This document shows, piece by piece, positions 5,652 through 6,802 of a stretch of DNA of 6,802 nucleotides. This DNA comes from Phycisphaerales bacterium (lineage in GTDB: Bacteria > Planctomycetota > Phycisphaerae > Phycisphaerales > SM1A02), in the NCBI GenBank assembly GCA_007127615.1, contig SKZB01000119.1, positions 1-6,802 on the forward strand. Direction: 5' to 3'. Positions within the stretch are counted from its first letter, which is position 1. Every line of letters starts with the position of its first letter. The notes under the pieces are model-generated. The model did no database searches and was not told the DNA's origin. It was given only the letters and a program-made list of their open reading frames with translations. Made by a program: the position numbers and the translations under genes.

Positions 5652-6014
5652 TCAGCGGCGCTCGCCCGTCCGGCGAATGATGCGCGTGCTCGAGGAGCTG
5701 AATTCCCCGGGGCGGCCGTTGATCGTGCGCAGATTCTCCCGGGTGCGAATCTCGACGTGCGCCCAATCGCCGTACTCGGCGATCTGGTCGTCGGCGGGTT
5801 GCGCATCCGCGCGCGACTGCTCCCATCCGCTTCCCGATGAAGCGTGCAGCGTGGTCCGGTCCTCATCGGTGGTGATCAGCGCGCGGACCGTATCGTACTG
5901 ATGCGATGAAGCGCTTCCAATCGAAGGCGGCGCCGCGCATCCGGTGACCGTCGCAACGGAACCTGCAGCCAGGAGAACGTTCAAACGGATCTTTTTCAGT
6001 ATCGCTTTCAGCAT
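5652..6014 (-). CDS. Small predicted lipoprotein of unknown function
   Basis: I do not recognise this 120-residue protein. It has a lipoprotein signal: a basic n-region with four lysines or arginines in the first ten residues, a hydrophobic core (about 11-22), and the lipobox VTGC, which makes Cys26 the lipidated residue. Alanine at +2 gives no inner-membrane retention signal, so outer-membrane anchoring is likely in a diderm. The mature part is hydrophilic and rich in Ser, Asp and Arg, with a Tyr-Gly-Asp-Trp segment at 81-84 and an arginine-rich end (111-120). It has no other cysteine. The ATG at 6014 is well supported by GAGGTG six bases upstream; longer readings to 6086 would bury the signal peptide. 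It stands alone: 389 bases separate it from the HU-like gene, and no clear promoter was found, though its leader can form two hairpins. Confidence 0.8.
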   Translation of the reverse strand: MLKAILKKIRLNVLLAAGSVATVTGCAAPPSIGSASSHQYDTVRALITTDEDRTTLHASSGSGWEQSRADAQPADDQIAEYGDWAHVEIRTRENLRTINGRPGEFSSSSTRIIRRTGERR

Positions 6015-6037
6015 CACTCTCACCTCTCCCGGAGAAA

Positions 6038-6054
6038 GGAACAAAAGCTGTTCC
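6038..6054 (-). promoter_or_regulatory. Hairpin in the lipoprotein leader
   Basis: GGAAC (6038-6042) and GTTCC (6050-6054) pair around a 7-base loop. On the lipoprotein transcript the stem is followed by UUU and then, about ten bases later, by the GAGGTG ribosome-binding site. A second stem, GCCACA/TGTGGC at 6108-6113 and 6118-6123 with a four-base loop, lies further upstream. The stems are short, so a regulatory role is only a suggestion. Confidence 0.25.
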
Positions 6055-6267
6055 ATGCCGTCCGTGAGCAATGAGCCTGGCATCAAGCGAATTCATGATG
6101 CGAAGAAGCCACATCCGTGTGGCGTGGAAGCAACTTGTCTCGTCCGAGAACCGGTCATCTTCTCCCGAAACCCTAGCGCAGTCACGTGCTCGGGGCGCGT
6201 CGGCCGGAGGAAAAGACGGGGCGGTTTTCCGGTTCGATGGGTGCGGCCCCGCCCGTAAGATCAGCCG

Positions 6268-6298
6268 TCACGATGATCACGATGACCTCACGATGACC
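6268..6298. repeat. Three consecutive TCACGATGA repeats
   Basis: TCACGATGACC occurs twice in direct succession (6277-6287 and 6288-6298), preceded by a shortened copy TCACGATGA (6268-6276). The 11-base and 9-base periods place the copies about one helical turn apart, as seen in arrays of regulator binding sites, though slippage duplication would look the same. It lies about 250-280 bases upstream of both flanking genes. Confidence 0.7.
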
Positions 6299-6533
6299 TT
6301 TGGTTGTATGCCTGAATTTCAGAACGGTGGGGCGTGTCGGCGGGAAGAACGCGGCGGCAAATGTCAGGCCGGGCGGTCCGGAACCTGTCACTTCGCGTGA
6401 ATCCACCCCTCGGTTCACCCGATTGCTCGGCGCCTTCCCGCCGACACCGCGCCGTTGTTCGCCCCCGGCCCGTCCCGCGCGTCCCTCCGTCGCCGCCCTG
6501 TTTTCGTGCCGTAGCCGACTCGGCGACCTCTTG

Positions 6534-6555
6534 TAGAATGGGGGTATAATGGGGG
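6534..6555 (+). promoter_or_regulatory. tRNA-Arg promoter with a tandemly duplicated -10 box
   Basis: TAGAATGGGGG (6534-6544) is followed at once by TATAATGGGGG (6545-6555), an 11-bp direct repeat with one mismatch. The second copy carries a perfect TATAAT. Transcription from it would start near 6557, about 20 bases before the mature tRNA. The G-rich bases after the box make a GC-rich discriminator, as is common at stable-RNA promoters under growth-rate control. No good -35 box is seen at 16-18 bases from either copy. Confidence 0.65.
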
Positions 6556-6576
6556 AAGATGTCGGAAACCCCGATT

Positions 6577-6650
6577 GTCCGCGTAGCTCAATTGGATAGA
6601 GCGTCGGCCTCCGAAGCCGAAGGTTGCAGGTTCGAGTCCCGCCGCGGACG
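6577..6650 (+). tRNA. tRNA-Arg, anticodon CCG
   Basis: The gene folds as a standard 74-base cloverleaf that reads the arginine codon CGG. The acceptor stem pairs GTCCGCG (6577-6583) with CGCGGAC (6643-6649), leaving G6650 as discriminator. The D stem is GCTC/GAGC. The anticodon stem is TCGGC/GCCGA around the loop CTCCGAA, with anticodon CCG at 6611-6613. The variable loop is AGGTT, and the T loop TTCGAGT is canonical. CCA is not encoded, so it must be added by the nucleotidyltransferase. The T stem has one flaw: A6628 faces C6640 where a Watson-Crick pair is expected; the other four pairs are sound. No terminator is evident just downstream, and I see no repeated copy of the 3' end that would mark an integration site. 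Confidence 0.97.
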
Positions 6651-6696
6651 TTTCAGACCGTGTTGACCCGCGTCCCGTTTCGGCCTCCCGGTGCCC

Positions 6697-6728
6697 ATGG
6701 ACGCATGGACGCATGGACGCATGGACGC
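6697..6728. repeat. Four perfect tandem copies of the 8-bp unit ATGGACGC
   Basis: ATGGACGC is repeated four times without mismatch, starting 46 bases after the tRNA gene. Eight is not a multiple of three, so a change in copy number would shift any reading frame through it. Two plus-strand frames starting at its ATG codons stay open to the window edge, but neither has a ribosome-binding site. I treat it as a non-coding simple repeat. The rest of 6651-6802 shows nothing else I can name. Confidence 0.85.
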
Positions 6729-6802
6729 TTCGTCGCCCTTTCGGATGGCGGGCATGAGGATGAACGCCGGCTTCAGACGGACGCTCAGTCCGGGTTGGTT
6801 TC

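Larger units (their letters stand above)
6015..6576. other. 562-bp gene-free stretch between the lipoprotein and tRNA-Arg genes
   Basis: No frame here looks like a gene: candidates lack ribosome-binding sites and have the Arg/Pro/Gly/Ser composition of shadow reading in GC-rich DNA. It contains three small hairpins (6038-6054, 6108-6123 and 6209-6230), an 11-bp repeat set (6268-6298), a pyrimidine-rich tract (about 6430-6510) and the tRNA promoter (6534-6550). The part nearest 6014 must include the lipoprotein leader. A small RNA cannot be ruled out, but I see no promoter and terminator pair that would define one. Confidence 0.6.

Noticed and set aside
5292..5840. Plus-strand frame of 182 codons across the gap above the HU-like gene
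   Set aside because: It runs into the lipoprotein coding region antisense, has no start signal and no recognisable domain.
5309..5866. Minus-strand frame of 185 codons overlapping the lipoprotein gene
   Set aside because: It overlaps the lipoprotein in another frame, lacks a ribosome-binding site, and has an Arg/Pro/Ser/Ala shadow composition. The lipoprotein has a lipobox and a strong ribosome-binding site.
6577..6650. tRNA gene as an integration site for a mobile element
   Set aside because: No integrase, no repeat of the tRNA 3' end, and no shift in base composition is seen in the window.
6415..6714. Minus-strand reading frame of 99 codons
   Set aside because: It is antisense to tRNA-Arg(CCG). 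The stretch GLEPATFGFGGRRSIQL is the well-known false protein produced by reading a tRNA backwards.

Overview
The window is GC-rich bacterial chromosome. Nothing in it is typed to a species, but several traits fit a planctomycete, perhaps a Phycisphaerae-like lineage: few strong Shine-Dalgarno sites at some starts, an ECF sigma gene followed by a one-helix membrane protein with no zinc anti-sigma motif, an HU/IHF-type protein with a tail, and a DnaB helicase with an extra segment. This assignment is an inference from style, not a database match.

Layout, left to right. Positions 1-1750 hold a three-gene minus-strand cluster in the order ECF sigma factor, single-pass membrane protein (probable anti-sigma factor), and exported acidic protein cut by the left edge. 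Two back-to-back hairpins and a 10-bp tandem repeat lie between the first two genes. Divergent from it, at 1961-3016 on the plus strand, is a YrbG-type calcium/sodium antiporter whose start sits just downstream of a -10-like box. It converges on the minus-strand pair HU-like protein (4849-5262) and replicative helicase dnaB (3107-4762), with a long inverted repeat in the 90-bp gap. Upstream of the HU gene is a gap with a candidate promoter, then a small minus-strand lipoprotein gene (5652-6014) of unknown function. A 562-bp gene-free stretch follows, with hairpins and an 11-bp repeat. It ends in a promoter with a duplicated -10 box that drives a plus-strand tRNA-Arg(CCG) gene (6577-6650). An 8-bp tandem repeat lies beyond the tRNA.

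How the genes work together: the sigma factor, membrane protein and exported protein are best read as one envelope-stress or surface-signalling unit. HU and DnaB form a DNA-maintenance pair that may be co-transcribed. The antiporter, lipoprotein and tRNA look independent. I see no mobile element, CRISPR array, phage gene or clearly new multi-gene system. The parts most worth checking are the non-zinc sigma/anti-sigma unit with its structured spacer, the DnaB insertion and tail, and the duplicated tRNA promoter box.
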